Positions 24,344-33,197 of a stretch of 48,205 nt of DNA are shown here, in pieces (position 1 is the stretch's first letter; every line of letters begins with the position of its first letter). Origin of the DNA: Bifidobacterium imperatoris (GTDB taxonomy: Bacteria; Actinomycetota; Actinomycetes; Actinomycetales; Bifidobacteriaceae); contig NZ_NMWV01000020.1 in the NCBI RefSeq assembly GCF_002860405.1, positions 1-48,205 on the forward strand, given 5' to 3'. Both the position numbers and the translations under genes were made by a program. Below the pieces are notes generated by a model. The model saw only the letters and a program-made list of their open reading frames with translations. It searched no databases and was not told the origin of the DNA.

Positions 24344-25918
24344 ATGAAGAACACTCGCACTTTCCGTGCCATTCGTACGGCGCTGACGGCCGCAACCGCC
24401 GCCGTGCTTGCGCTTTCCCTCGCCGCATGCTCCCAAACTGGCGGCTCCACCACGGCCGGCACCAGCGTTTCCGGCGATCAGACCACGTTCACATATGCCC
24501 GTTCTGCAGCCGTGACCTCGCTCAACCTGTGGACTGAAATCACCTCCAACAATGCGTTCGCCATCGATAAGATCTTCGAACCGCTCGTCAGCTTTGATAA
24601 GAACGGCAAAATCATCGACTGGCTGGCCAAGTCTCACCAAATTTCGGACGATGGCCTGACCTACACCTTCACCCTGCGTGACGGCCTGAAGTTCTCCAAC
24701 GGCAAGAACGTCACCGCTGAAGACGCCGTCTTCTCCATCGAACAGCATCAGGCTGAGAAGGACGCCGCTCTGCCGCTCACCGCAGACATCGCATCCGTCA
24801 CCGCCCCGGACGAGAAGACCGTGGAAATCAAGCTCAACAGCCCATACACCCCGCTGCTCGCCGAGCTCGCCAACTTCTCCAACGGTATTGTGCCCAAGGA
24901 TTTCGGCGGCAAATCCGAGGCTGACTTCTTCGCTAACCCGGTTGGCACTGGCCCGTTCGTGGTTTCCAAGTGGGATAAGTCCGGCGACCTGACCTTCACC
25001 AAGAACGAGAACTACTGGCAGAAGGGCAAGCCGGGCATCACCAAGCTCGTCTACAAGCTTGTGGAAGACGGCACCCAGGCCGTGAACCAGCTCAAGACCG
25101 GCCAGGTGGACGGCATTGAAGACCCAGCTCTCGAAAACCTCGACGAACTGGAAAACGGCAACGACACCAAGGTCGAAACCGCTGGTAGCTGGGTGACCCA
25201 CACCTTCTTCTTCAACACTGCTGACGAACACTTCTCCGACGTGCATGTGCGCCGCGCGCTCGCCTACGCGCTGAACCGCTCCGACGTGACCAAGGCCGTC
25301 TCCTTCGGCCACGCGGACACCGCCAAGACTGTGCTGCCCAAGGCCATCGAATACAGCACTCAGGATTCCATCAAGCCGGTGGATAACAATCTCGCCAAGG
25401 CCAAGGAAGAGCTCGCCCAGTCCAAGTATCCGAGCGGCTTCGATGCCAAGATTCTGCTCGCTTCCGGCAACAACGCCTACTCCCAGGCCGCTCAGCTGCT
25501 GCAGTCCGCCGCCGCCAAGATTGGCGTCAAGCTGGAGATCGAATCCGTGGATATCGCCACCTTCCGCTCCCGCTTCAAGGCATTCGACTACCAGAGCATG
25601 ATCAACTCCGCGCAGGCCGACTACCCGGATGCCGATTCCATCATCGACTTCCAGGCCGATCCGGATGGCTTCAGCAAGTCCTACTGGACCAGCTACTCCA
25701 ACCCGGATGTCACCGCCGAGCTCAAGCAGGCTCAGGTGACCCCGGACGGCGACGAGCGCGCCGCCCTGTACGAGAAGATCCAGCAGACTCTGGCTGACGA
25801 AGTGCCGTACATTCCGCTGTACTCCCCGCAGATCGTCAAGGCCGTGCGCAAGAACGTGAACGGTCTCGAAGTGCTACCGAACAATTCCGTACGCTTCCAG
25901 GACGTCAAGATCGGCTGA
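24344..25918 (+). CDS. Peptide ABC transporter, substrate-binding lipoprotein (SBP family 5)
   Basis: A 524-residue extracellular binding protein of the OppA/DppA type. A lipoprotein signal peptide ends in LSLAAC with the lipidated Cys29. The mature part contains LTYTFTLRDGLKFSNGKNVT, typical of family 5, and VRRALAYALNRSDV. The ending PYIPLYSPQIVKAVRKNV is also usual. AAGAGGAA lies upstream of the ATG. It heads a five-gene transporter operon with two permeases and two ATPases. Oligopeptides are the likely cargo. Nickel or sugars are also handled by this family and cannot be excluded. Confidence 0.92.
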   Translation: MKNTRTFRAIRTALTAATAAVLALSLAACSQTGGSTTAGTSVSGDQTTFTYARSAAVTSLNLWTEITSNNAFAIDKIFEPLVSFDKNGKIIDWLAKSHQISDDGLTYTFTLRDGLKFSNGKNVTAEDAVFSIEQHQAEKDAALPLTADIASVTAPDEKTVEIKLNSPYTPLLAELANFSNGIVPKDFGGKSEADFFANPVGTGPFVVSKWDKSGDLTFTKNENYWQKGKPGITKLVYKLVEDGTQAVNQLKTGQVDGIEDPALENLDELENGNDTKVETAGSWVTHTFFFNTADEHFSDVHVRRALAYALNRSDVTKAVSFGHADTAKTVLPKAIEYSTQDSIKPVDNNLAKAKEELAQSKYPSGFDAKILLASGNNAYSQAAQLLQSAAAKIGVKLEIESVDIATFRSRFKAFDYQSMINSAQADYPDADSIIDFQADPDGFSKSYWTSYSNPDVTAELKQAQVTPDGDERAALYEKIQQTLADEVPYIPLYSPQIVKAVRKNVNGLEVLPNNSVRFQDVKIG

Positions 25919-25941
25919 TTGCTAGCCGTACAATAGCCACT

Positions 25942-26931
25942 ATGATCACATCACGACCTGCCGCCTTAGCCAAATGGCTGGGCGGCATTGTCGTTCATAT
26001 GCTCCTTGTACTGGTTTTGGTCACTATCGGCGTATTCCTGATTGTGCGCCTCGTGCCTGGCGACCCCGCGCAAATGGTGCTTGGACTCAAAGCCCGCCCC
26101 GAACAAATCGCGGATATGCATCATCGCCTTGGCCTCGACCAGCCCATCGGCAAGCAGTTCACATCATTCGTCGGCACACTGCTCACCACCGGCGACACCG
26201 GCCAATCCATCGCCTACAACGTGTCCTCGCGGGCGCTCGTACTCGACCGTCTTCCGGTCTCCTTATGGCTGATTTGCTGCTCCGCAGTACTGGTTGTGGC
26301 GATTTCCTTGCCTCTCGCCATGACCGCGGCCCTCCACAAAGGCAGCTGGGTTGACCAACTGGTGCGCATTGTGCCTACCATCACCCTCGGTATGCCGGAA
26401 TTCTGGGTGGGATTGGTGTTCGTGCTGCTCTTCGCGGTAACGCTGAAGATCTTCCCGGTAGGCGGCACGCAACCCGGCATTGATGGCATGCTGTATTCAA
26501 TGGCTTTGCCATCGTTGACCATCGCGCTCGCGCAAACCCCGTTTATCGTGCGCTCATTGCGTACGCGGATTTTGGATGTGCTGCAATCTGATTTTGTGGT
26601 GACCCTGCGCGCGGCTCACCTACCTGAGCGCGTGATCCATCGGCATGTGCTCCGCAATGCGCTGCTGCCGGCACTGCAACTCTACGGTATGAAAATCTCG
26701 TTCCTTGTTGGCGGCACATTGGTGGTTGAACAAGTATTCGGTTTGAAAGGCGTGGGTTCGCTGCTGTTCAGCGCCATCACAGCCCGTGATTTTCCGCTGA
26801 TTCAAGCCATCGCCATTTATTGTGCGCTGGGCGTGGTGCTGATTTCCGTGATTGTCGAAATACTCGGCGGACTTATTGACTACCGTGTGCGCGGTGGGGC
26901 TGAGCAGACGATGGCTGGGGGAGTGGCATGA
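25942..26931 (+). CDS. Peptide ABC transporter permease, DppB/OppB type
   Basis: A 329-residue inner-membrane permease with six membrane segments. The N-terminal FLIVRLVPGDPAQMVLG and the EAA-like loop RAAHLPERVIHRHVLRNALL, followed by EQVFGLKGVGSLLFSAI, are typical of OppB/DppB. It starts 23 bp after the binding-protein gene and its stop overlaps the next start by 4 bp (ATGA), which points to translational coupling. Confidence 0.94.
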   Translation: MITSRPAALAKWLGGIVVHMLLVLVLVTIGVFLIVRLVPGDPAQMVLGLKARPEQIADMHHRLGLDQPIGKQFTSFVGTLLTTGDTGQSIAYNVSSRALVLDRLPVSLWLICCSAVLVVAISLPLAMTAALHKGSWVDQLVRIVPTITLGMPEFWVGLVFVLLFAVTLKIFPVGGTQPGIDGMLYSMALPSLTIALAQTPFIVRSLRTRILDVLQSDFVVTLRAAHLPERVIHRHVLRNALLPALQLYGMKISFLVGGTLVVEQVFGLKGVGSLLFSAITARDFPLIQAIAIYCALGVVLISVIVEILGGLIDYRVRGGAEQTMAGGVA

Positions 26932-27743
26932 AGCTATCGCATGACCGCTTGCCCCGCACGCTAGTTGCCGGCGTTGCGTTACTTATCGCCATCGTGTTGG
27001 CGGTGCTGATTATTCCGCTGGTTTCTCCATACGACCCCACTGCGGAAGATATCTCTTCCATGCTGCAGCCGCCGTCATTCGTGCATCCGTTCGGTACCGA
27101 TCAGCTTGGCCGTGATTTGTTGGTACGTGTGGCAGCTGCGGGCCGAGTCGACTTGGCATTGATGGTTGGTGTGGAACTGATGCCATTCATTATTGGCACG
27201 GCTGCCGGCCTGATTGCTGGCTATTATGGCGGCTGGCCGAACCGCGTCATCACTTTGCTGTCCGATGCGCTGATTGCCTTCCCGTTCTACCTGCTGGTAG
27301 CAGTGGTGGCATTCGTCACCGGTACCGGCATTACCGGTATTTTCCTCACCTTCCTCATCATGGGCTGGATTATTTTCGCGCGCACGGTCAAAGGCGCCAC
27401 AGCTTCACTGGCCGTCGCGGAATGGGTGGAAAGCGCACGCGTGATGGGATTCTCCGATGCTTCGATTCTGGTCCATCAGATGTTGCCGAATGTACTTTCG
27501 CAAGCGGTGATTGTGCTGGTCAGCGACATGGTGGCACTGCTCGTGGCCATCGTAACGCTCGGCTATCTGGGCCTCGGCGTCACTCCGCCAACTCCGGATT
27601 GGGGCACGATGATTGCAGACGGCCAATCCTTCCTCTCCACCCGCTGGTGGGTGTCCACTCTGCCGGGTTGCGCGGTGGTGCTGGTCGGCATTGCCTTAGC
27701 GCTCATCGGCGACGGCCTTAACGACGCGAGGAGGCAGGCATGA
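26928..27743 (+). CDS. Peptide ABC transporter permease, DppC/OppC type
   Basis: A 271-residue permease with about six membrane segments. HPFGTDQLGRDLLVRVAAAG near residue 54 and the loop ESARVMGFSDASILVHQMLP, followed by TPPTPDWGTMI, identify the DppC/OppC type. It pairs with the upstream permease to form the channel. It overlaps both neighbours by 4 bp, so the operon is tightly coupled. It is slightly shorter than many OppC proteins because of a short N-terminal tail. Confidence 0.94.
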   Translation: MKLSHDRLPRTLVAGVALLIAIVLAVLIIPLVSPYDPTAEDISSMLQPPSFVHPFGTDQLGRDLLVRVAAAGRVDLALMVGVELMPFIIGTAAGLIAGYYGGWPNRVITLLSDALIAFPFYLLVAVVAFVTGTGITGIFLTFLIMGWIIFARTVKGATASLAVAEWVESARVMGFSDASILVHQMLPNVLSQAVIVLVSDMVALLVAIVTLGYLGLGVTPPTPDWGTMIADGQSFLSTRWWVSTLPGCAVVLVGIALALIGDGLNDARRQA

Positions 27744-28495
27744 GCGCGATTATCACAGTCAAGAACCTTTATGTTCACGCTACAGCCAGCAGACGCGCGC
27801 TCGTTGACGACATCTCCTTTGACGTGCACCCCGGTGAAACCGTGGGACTGGTCGGCGAATCAGGATCCGGCAAAAGCCTCACTTTGCGTGCCATTATGGG
27901 ATTGCTGCCCGAAGGCGTGACCCTTACGGATACGGAATCGATTACCGTAGCCGAGCAGAAGCGCCTCGCCATGATTTTCCAAGATCCAGTGTCCTCGCTC
28001 GACCCACTAACCGGAGTGGTCAAACAAGTGGCCGAAGTGCTGCGATACAACCAGCACCTCAATCGACGAGAAGCAAAAACCCAAGCCGCCGACCTCTTAA
28101 TCAGCCTTGGCCTACCGGAATCCTTGCGCACTGCCGACCGTTACCCAGGGCAGCTTTCCGGAGGCCAATGCCAACGCGTCGGCATCGCGCTCGCGCTCGC
28201 CACCAAACCAGACATCCTGCTCTGTGACGAGCCAACCACCGCATTGGATGTTACAGTCCAGCTGCAAATCCTCGACCTGCTTGCTGATCTGCGCCAGCGC
28301 CTCGGCCTCACCATGCTGTTCGTGACCCACAATCTTGGTGTCGCCGCGCATCTGTGCAACCGACTCGTCGTGATGCAGCATGGGCGCATTGTGGAAACTG
28401 GATCCACAGCATCGATATTGCACAGTCCGCAACAGGAATACACGAAGCGTTTGGTTAGCGCGATTCTACCGATTCCGGGAGCGCAAGATCGATGA
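27740..28495 (+). CDS. Peptide ABC transporter ATP-binding protein, DppD/OppD type
   Basis: A 251-residue ABC ATPase. Walker A is GESGSGKS near residue 37, the Q-loop lies in FQDPVSSLDPL, the signature is LSGGQCQRVGIALAL, and Walker B is ILLCDEPTTALD. It is about 70 residues shorter than classic OppD because the C-terminal iron-sulfur/oligopeptide extension is missing. It energises the permease pair together with the next gene, with which it overlaps by 4 bp. Confidence 0.93.
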   Translation: MSAIITVKNLYVHATASRRALVDDISFDVHPGETVGLVGESGSGKSLTLRAIMGLLPEGVTLTDTESITVAEQKRLAMIFQDPVSSLDPLTGVVKQVAEVLRYNQHLNRREAKTQAADLLISLGLPESLRTADRYPGQLSGGQCQRVGIALALATKPDILLCDEPTTALDVTVQLQILDLLADLRQRLGLTMLFVTHNLGVAAHLCNRLVVMQHGRIVETGSTASILHSPQQEYTKRLVSAILPIPGAQDR

Positions 28496-29298
28496 CACAA
28501 CATACATCACCAGCATTGTTCGAACTGCGCGATATCACGGTGGAATATGGCGACTTCACCGCAGTGGATCATGTATCGCTGAGCCTGCCGAGGGGTGAAG
28601 CCATTGGCATCGTGGGGGAGTCCGGTGCGGGCAAATCCACGCTCGCACGCGTGGCAGCCGGGTTGATTGCGCCGGCAACAGGTCAAGTGCTGCTTGATGG
28701 GGAGCCGCTGGCACCGATCCATCGCACACGCGAGCAACACCGCCGTATTCAAATGGTGTTCCAGAATCCTGATTCCTCACTGAATCCGAGTCACAGTATC
28801 TATCGCATTCTTTCCGAAGGCATACTACTGCATCGCACACTTGGAGCCAGTGGAGTGAGACCTTCCCGCGCAGCTATTACCCAGCGATGCCTCGAGCTGC
28901 TGAACATGGTCGGGCTGTCAGATGCCGACATCTTTTCCCGCCGTCCGCAAGCCTTCTCGGGCGGCCAACGCCAGCGTATCGCCATCGCCCGCGCACTCGC
29001 CGTGAATCCGGACGTGCTGATTGCCGACGAACCCACCAGCGCCTTGGACGTCTCCGTACAGCACGAGATTTTGGACCTGCTGGCAGCGTTGCGCCAAACC
29101 CAAGGCTTGAGTCTCATGCTCATCACCCATGATTTAGGCGTGGCCAACGCACTATGCGATGGCATTATGGTCATGCGCGGCGGCACAAGTGTAGTTCACA
29201 AATCAACAGAAGAGTTTTTCGCCGATCCAGGTCCTCAATATGCGCAAGATCTTCTTGCCGCAGCCCGCAGCGTCAGCATCACGCCCCAATCGGTGTGA
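28492..29298 (+). CDS. Peptide ABC transporter ATP-binding protein, DppF/OppF type
   Basis: A 268-residue ABC ATPase with Walker A GESGAGKSTLARV, Q-loop MVFQNPDSSLNPSH, signature FSGGQRQRIAIARAL and Walker B VLIADEPTSALDVS. The NPDSSLNP stretch is typical of the DppF/OppF partner. Like its neighbour it lacks the long C-terminal extension. It ends the five-gene transporter operon. The next gene begins 84 bp on. Confidence 0.93.
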   Translation: MTQHTSPALFELRDITVEYGDFTAVDHVSLSLPRGEAIGIVGESGAGKSTLARVAAGLIAPATGQVLLDGEPLAPIHRTREQHRRIQMVFQNPDSSLNPSHSIYRILSEGILLHRTLGASGVRPSRAAITQRCLELLNMVGLSDADIFSRRPQAFSGGQRQRIAIARALAVNPDVLIADEPTSALDVSVQHEILDLLAALRQTQGLSLMLITHDLGVANALCDGIMVMRGGTSVVHKSTEEFFADPGPQYAQDLLAAARSVSITPQSV

Positions 29299-29382
29299 CC
29301 TATTTCGCTACGGGCAAGGCTGGCGTGTGCAGGGCTTTTCCATTACGGTGAAAAAGACTGGTGACGCACATTGAGGGGAAGC

Positions 29383-32300
29383 ATGTTCGATAAGCGACTA
29401 TTTCAACTGACGCCGGGGCTCGGAAAGCTCGTGGCCGGCAAAGTGGCTTTGATGTGGGTAGGATTACTCGCCAATATCGGCTTCGTACTCTCGTTGGTCA
29501 TGCTGCTGAGCAATGCGCTGACCGCAGTCGATCCGCCGCTCTACCAATGCGATAACACATCACCTGACGCGTGGCCGTGCCCCACACCGCTGCAAGAAGT
29601 AGCCGGTAACAGCGTGCTTCCAATGGCCGGCGACATCATGTTTTACGTATTGCTCGCGCTCCTATGCGCCGCCGTGCGGTACACCACTACCACGCACGCC
29701 ACGCGACTCGGCACTGAAGCCGCCGAACGCGTGAAACTGGCCTTGCGCTCCAAACTGTACCGTAAGATGCTGGCGCTCGGCCCCTCCTATGCCAGCCGGG
29801 TCAAAACCTCGGATGTGGTGCAGTCTGCCGGCGAGGGCGTGGAACAGATTCAAAGTTTCTTCGAACTGTTCCTGCCACAACTGTTTTATGCGATTCTCGC
29901 ACCGCTCACCTTGTTCGTGGCGATTGCGCCGATTGATATGCCCTCCGCGCTGACGATGCTGCTCTGCGCGCCTCTGATCATCATCGTGACTGGCATGGTT
30001 TCGATGACCGCCGCCCGCGCCTTCAAGAAATACTGGGGTCGCTACACCGACATGGGTGCGGCTTTCCTCGACAATCTTCAAGGCCTTGAAACCCTGAAAA
30101 ACTTCGACACGGACGACCGTGCCGCGGCTGAAATGGACAAGAAGGCCGAAAACTTCCGCGTAATGACCATGCGTGTGCTGCAAATCCAGTTGCGCTCCTT
30201 AACCGCTATGGACGTGGTGGCTTATGGCGGTGCGGCGGCCGGCATTGGCGTGGCGCTTTGGCGCTATGCGCATGCCCGCGTGTTTGATTCTGGCTTGTCG
30301 ATGGCATTCCTTGCCAGCGAACTGCCCAATCCGTTGAAGTATGTTGCCTATGGTTTGCAGTACTTACTGCCCTTCGGCATCGGATTCCCTCTGACCTTGA
30401 CCGGTCTGCTGTTCATTGTGCTGCTATCCGCCGAATTCTTTATCCCGATGCGCCAGCTCGGCTCGTTCTTCCATGTGGCCATGAATGGTATGACCTCCAC
30501 CAAGCGCATTTTCGCACTGCTTGATGCTCCTGAACCGGCACATGGTACCGCTGTACTGCCGGCTGCATCAGCCGTTGACGGCATTACCGTGGCGTTTAAT
30601 CATGTCAGTTATTCGTATGATTCGGCATCTGCGGCGCAGAATGCCGCAGGACAGCACAGCGAACGCGCGATTCCGGCGCTTACTGACGTGTCCTTTATCG
30701 CATATCCCGGCAGGCTCACTGCCGTTGTGGGCGTCTCTGGTTCCGGCAAATCCACTGCCGCAGCATTGCTTGCCGGCATATTGACCGGATACCAAGGTTC
30801 GCTGACACTCAGTGGTTGCGAAGCCCGTGAACTCACCGGTGAAACGCTTGCGCGCAATGTTACGTTGATTGGTGCCAGTAGCCATCTGTTCGCGGGTACG
30901 CTGCGTGACAATCTAACGATGGCGTTGCCTCAGACCGTGATTAATGCTGATAATGCAGAACGTTCCGATTCTGCGGTGAGTAACCGACTGTGGCAAGCTC
31001 TCGAACAGGCTCGCATTGCTGACTTTGTGCGCAGTCAGCCGAATGGTCTTGACATGGTGATTGAACCGGATGCTGCCAACCTGTCTGGTGGCCAGCGCCA
31101 GCGTATCGCCATTGCTCGCGCGTTGCTGCATGATTCACCGGTGTTTGTATTCGATGAAGCCACCAGCAGTGTGGATGTGGAATCTGAGGAGTTGATTCTC
31201 GCCACTATTCGCGAATTGGCGGAATCTCGCGGCAAAACAGTCATTATGATTACGCATCGCATGGCTAATGCCGAGCATGCCGATCAGATTGTGGTGTTTG
31301 ACCATGCTCATGCTGTGGAAACCGGCATCCATGCTTCGCTTATGGCTGCGAACGGTCGCTACGCTGAACTCTTCACCGCCCAAGCCAACATTGAACACTT
31401 CGCCGACGCACATGCGGCCCCCTCTGATGAGGGAACTTCCGGTCACAGACTGGGTGGGGGAGAGACTTCCCGCGATAAGGATGCACAACCCGCAGCGCAC
31501 ACCATCTCGCTCACCACATTCCAAACAGTCAAGCGCTTGCTCAACGTGGCCGCACCGCTAACCCGCCTGATGGTTGCCGCCACCATCTCCGGCTCCATCG
31601 GCCACTTGGCCGCAACATTCCTCCCGGTATTCGGCATTGTGGCGGCATTCGCTATTGCCGGCCATCCGGTGTGGGGCATGGGAGCAGCTCCTGCCATCAT
31701 CGGCATGATCATTTGCGCGCTCCTCAGAGGCATCACTCGATATGTCGAGCAGTATCTCAACCATAATGTGGCTTTCCACTTGCTCGCACTCTTCCGCTCC
31801 AAAGCGTTCGCAGCCCTTCGCCGCCTGGCTCCGGCCAAGCTCACCGGCAAAGGCAAGGGTAATCTCATTGCCATGCTCACCACTGATGTGGAACTGCTGG
31901 AAATCTTCTTCGCGCACACCATCAGCCCGGTAGCCATCGCCGTAACCACCACCATCGTGTATGCGATTATCGCCGCAACCTTGAACCCGTATATGGCACT
32001 TGCGCTGATTATCGCGCATCTGGTTATCGGTGTAATCATTCCAAAATTCTTCGCCACCGGTGTGCACAATCTTGGCCCGGCCATCCGCGGAGCCGCAGGC
32101 CAGCTCGATGATGTGATGCTCGACGATATGCGCGGCATCGATGAAATCATTCGCTTCGGCCGTGGTGAAGATCGAGCCCGCGCTATAGAAGATCGCACTC
32201 GTGCGCTCTGGCGTGAACATGCCAAACTCAGCCGAGTCAATGGTCGTTTTGCCGGCATTGGAGGCCTGCTGGTCTTCCTGCTCAATACTGCGGCCATTGC

Positions 32301-33189
32301 CATAGTGCTTAAGCTTGCCACGGCCGAACCCATCAGCATTCCAGCACTGGTCACCGCTTTTGTGCTGTTCACCAGCTCGTTCGGTCCCACTCTGGCATTG
32401 AGCGCGTTGCCGGCAAACCTCACCCAGACGTTCGCCGCAGCCCGCCGACTCTTTGGCATCATGGACGAATCCCCGGCCGTTACCGAAACCGGTACCGCCG
32501 CTCCTCAATACGAGGGCATGCAGCTCAACCGCGTCACCTTCACCTACCCCAATGCTGGTACCGAACAATCAGCCACAGCATTGCCGATTTTGAAGGACTT
32601 TAGCCTTGATATTCCGCGCCACGGCATTCTCGGAGTGCAAGGACCGTCCGGCCGCGGCAAATCCACCATGCTGAAACTGCTGATGCGCTACTGGGATCCG
32701 CAATCCGGCCAGGTCCTGTTCTCCGGCACACCGCTGCCTGAAATCAACGCCCATTACCGTCGTCATGTGCAAACCATGATGAGTCAGGATACACATCTGT
32801 TCGACGGTACTATTCGCGATAATCTGCTGATCGCATTGCCGGAATCAGAAATCGATGCGGTTTCTGACGCTCATCTGCGAGACGCGCTCGCCAAAGCCTC
32901 GGTATTGGAACTGATTGATTCCTTGCCGGACGGTCTCGATACTGAAGTGGGCGAGCTTGGCGATCGCCTTTCGGAAGGCGAACGCCAGCGCATCGGATTG
33001 GCTCGCGTATTCCTCCGCAATGCTGATCTCATCCTCTTTGATGAGCCCACCAGCCGTCTTGACGCGTTGAACGAGGCGATAATTCTGCGATCGATTCAGG
33101 AAGCTGCTGCAAGCCGGAATACGGCCGTGGTGCTTGTCTCTCATCGAGAATCCGCCATGCGTATTGCGGACGCGACTCTCACGCTCTAA
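29383..33189 (+). CDS. Fused two-half ABC exporter, CydDC-like
   Basis: About 1268 residues with two complete membrane-plus-ATPase halves in one chain. Half 1 has Walker A GVSGSGKSTAAALL near residue 450 and signature LSGGQRQRIAIARAL near 568. Half 2 starts near 715 and has GPSGRGKSTMLKLL near 1087 and LSEGERQRIGLARVF near 1196. The layout matches CydD joined to CydC, which export cysteine or glutathione. No cytochrome bd genes are in the window. The ATG at 29383 with GAGGGGAAG upstream is preferred over a TTG at 29371. A dispersed two-hairpin repeat (31416-31466) is translated as a linker at residues about 678-695. Confidence 0.85.
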   Translation: MFDKRLFQLTPGLGKLVAGKVALMWVGLLANIGFVLSLVMLLSNALTAVDPPLYQCDNTSPDAWPCPTPLQEVAGNSVLPMAGDIMFYVLLALLCAAVRYTTTTHATRLGTEAAERVKLALRSKLYRKMLALGPSYASRVKTSDVVQSAGEGVEQIQSFFELFLPQLFYAILAPLTLFVAIAPIDMPSALTMLLCAPLIIIVTGMVSMTAARAFKKYWGRYTDMGAAFLDNLQGLETLKNFDTDDRAAAEMDKKAENFRVMTMRVLQIQLRSLTAMDVVAYGGAAAGIGVALWRYAHARVFDSGLSMAFLASELPNPLKYVAYGLQYLLPFGIGFPLTLTGLLFIVLLSAEFFIPMRQLGSFFHVAMNGMTSTKRIFALLDAPEPAHGTAVLPAASAVDGITVAFNHVSYSYDSASAAQNAAGQHSERAIPALTDVSFIAYPGRLTAVVGVSGSGKSTAAALLAGILTGYQGSLTLSGCEARELTGETLARNVTLIGASSHLFAGTLRDNLTMALPQTVINADNAERSDSAVSNRLWQALEQARIADFVRSQPNGLDMVIEPDAANLSGGQRQRIAIARALLHDSPVFVFDEATSSVDVESEELILATIRELAESRGKTVIMITHRMANAEHADQIVVFDHAHAVETGIHASLMAANGRYAELFTAQANIEHFADAHAAPSDEGTSGHRLGGGETSRDKDAQPAAHTISLTTFQTVKRLLNVAAPLTRLMVAATISGSIGHLAATFLPVFGIVAAFAIAGHPVWGMGAAPAIIGMIICALLRGITRYVEQYLNHNVAFHLLALFRSKAFAALRRLAPAKLTGKGKGNLIAMLTTDVELLEIFFAHTISPVAIAVTTTIVYAIIAATLNPYMALALIIAHLVIGVIIPKFFATGVHNLGPAIRGAAGQLDDVMLDDMRGIDEIIRFGRGEDRARAIEDRTRALWREHAKLSRVNGRFAGIGGLLVFLLNTAAIAIVLKLATAEPISIPALVTAFVLFTSSFGPTLALSALPANLTQTFAAARRLFGIMDESPAVTETGTAAPQYEGMQLNRVTFTYPNAGTEQSATALPILKDFSLDIPRHGILGVQGPSGRGKSTMLKLLMRYWDPQSGQVLFSGTPLPEINAHYRRHVQTMMSQDTHLFDGTIRDNLLIALPESEIDAVSDAHLRDALAKASVLELIDSLPDGLDTEVGELGDRLSEGERQRIGLARVFLRNADLILFDEPTSRLDALNEAIILRSIQEAAASRNTAVVLVSHRESAMRIADATLTL
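31416..31466 (+). repeat. Two-hairpin dispersed repeat, copy 7, inside a coding sequence
   Basis: GGCCCCCTCTGATGAGGG, then CTTCCGGTCACAGACTGGGTG and GGGGAGAG, match the C-rich copies at 12838 and 13896, with decay of both stems. It is read in frame as APSDEGTSGHRLGGGETS, between the first ATPase and the second membrane domain of the fused exporter. Confidence 0.75.
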
Positions 33190-33197
33190 GCGCTGAG

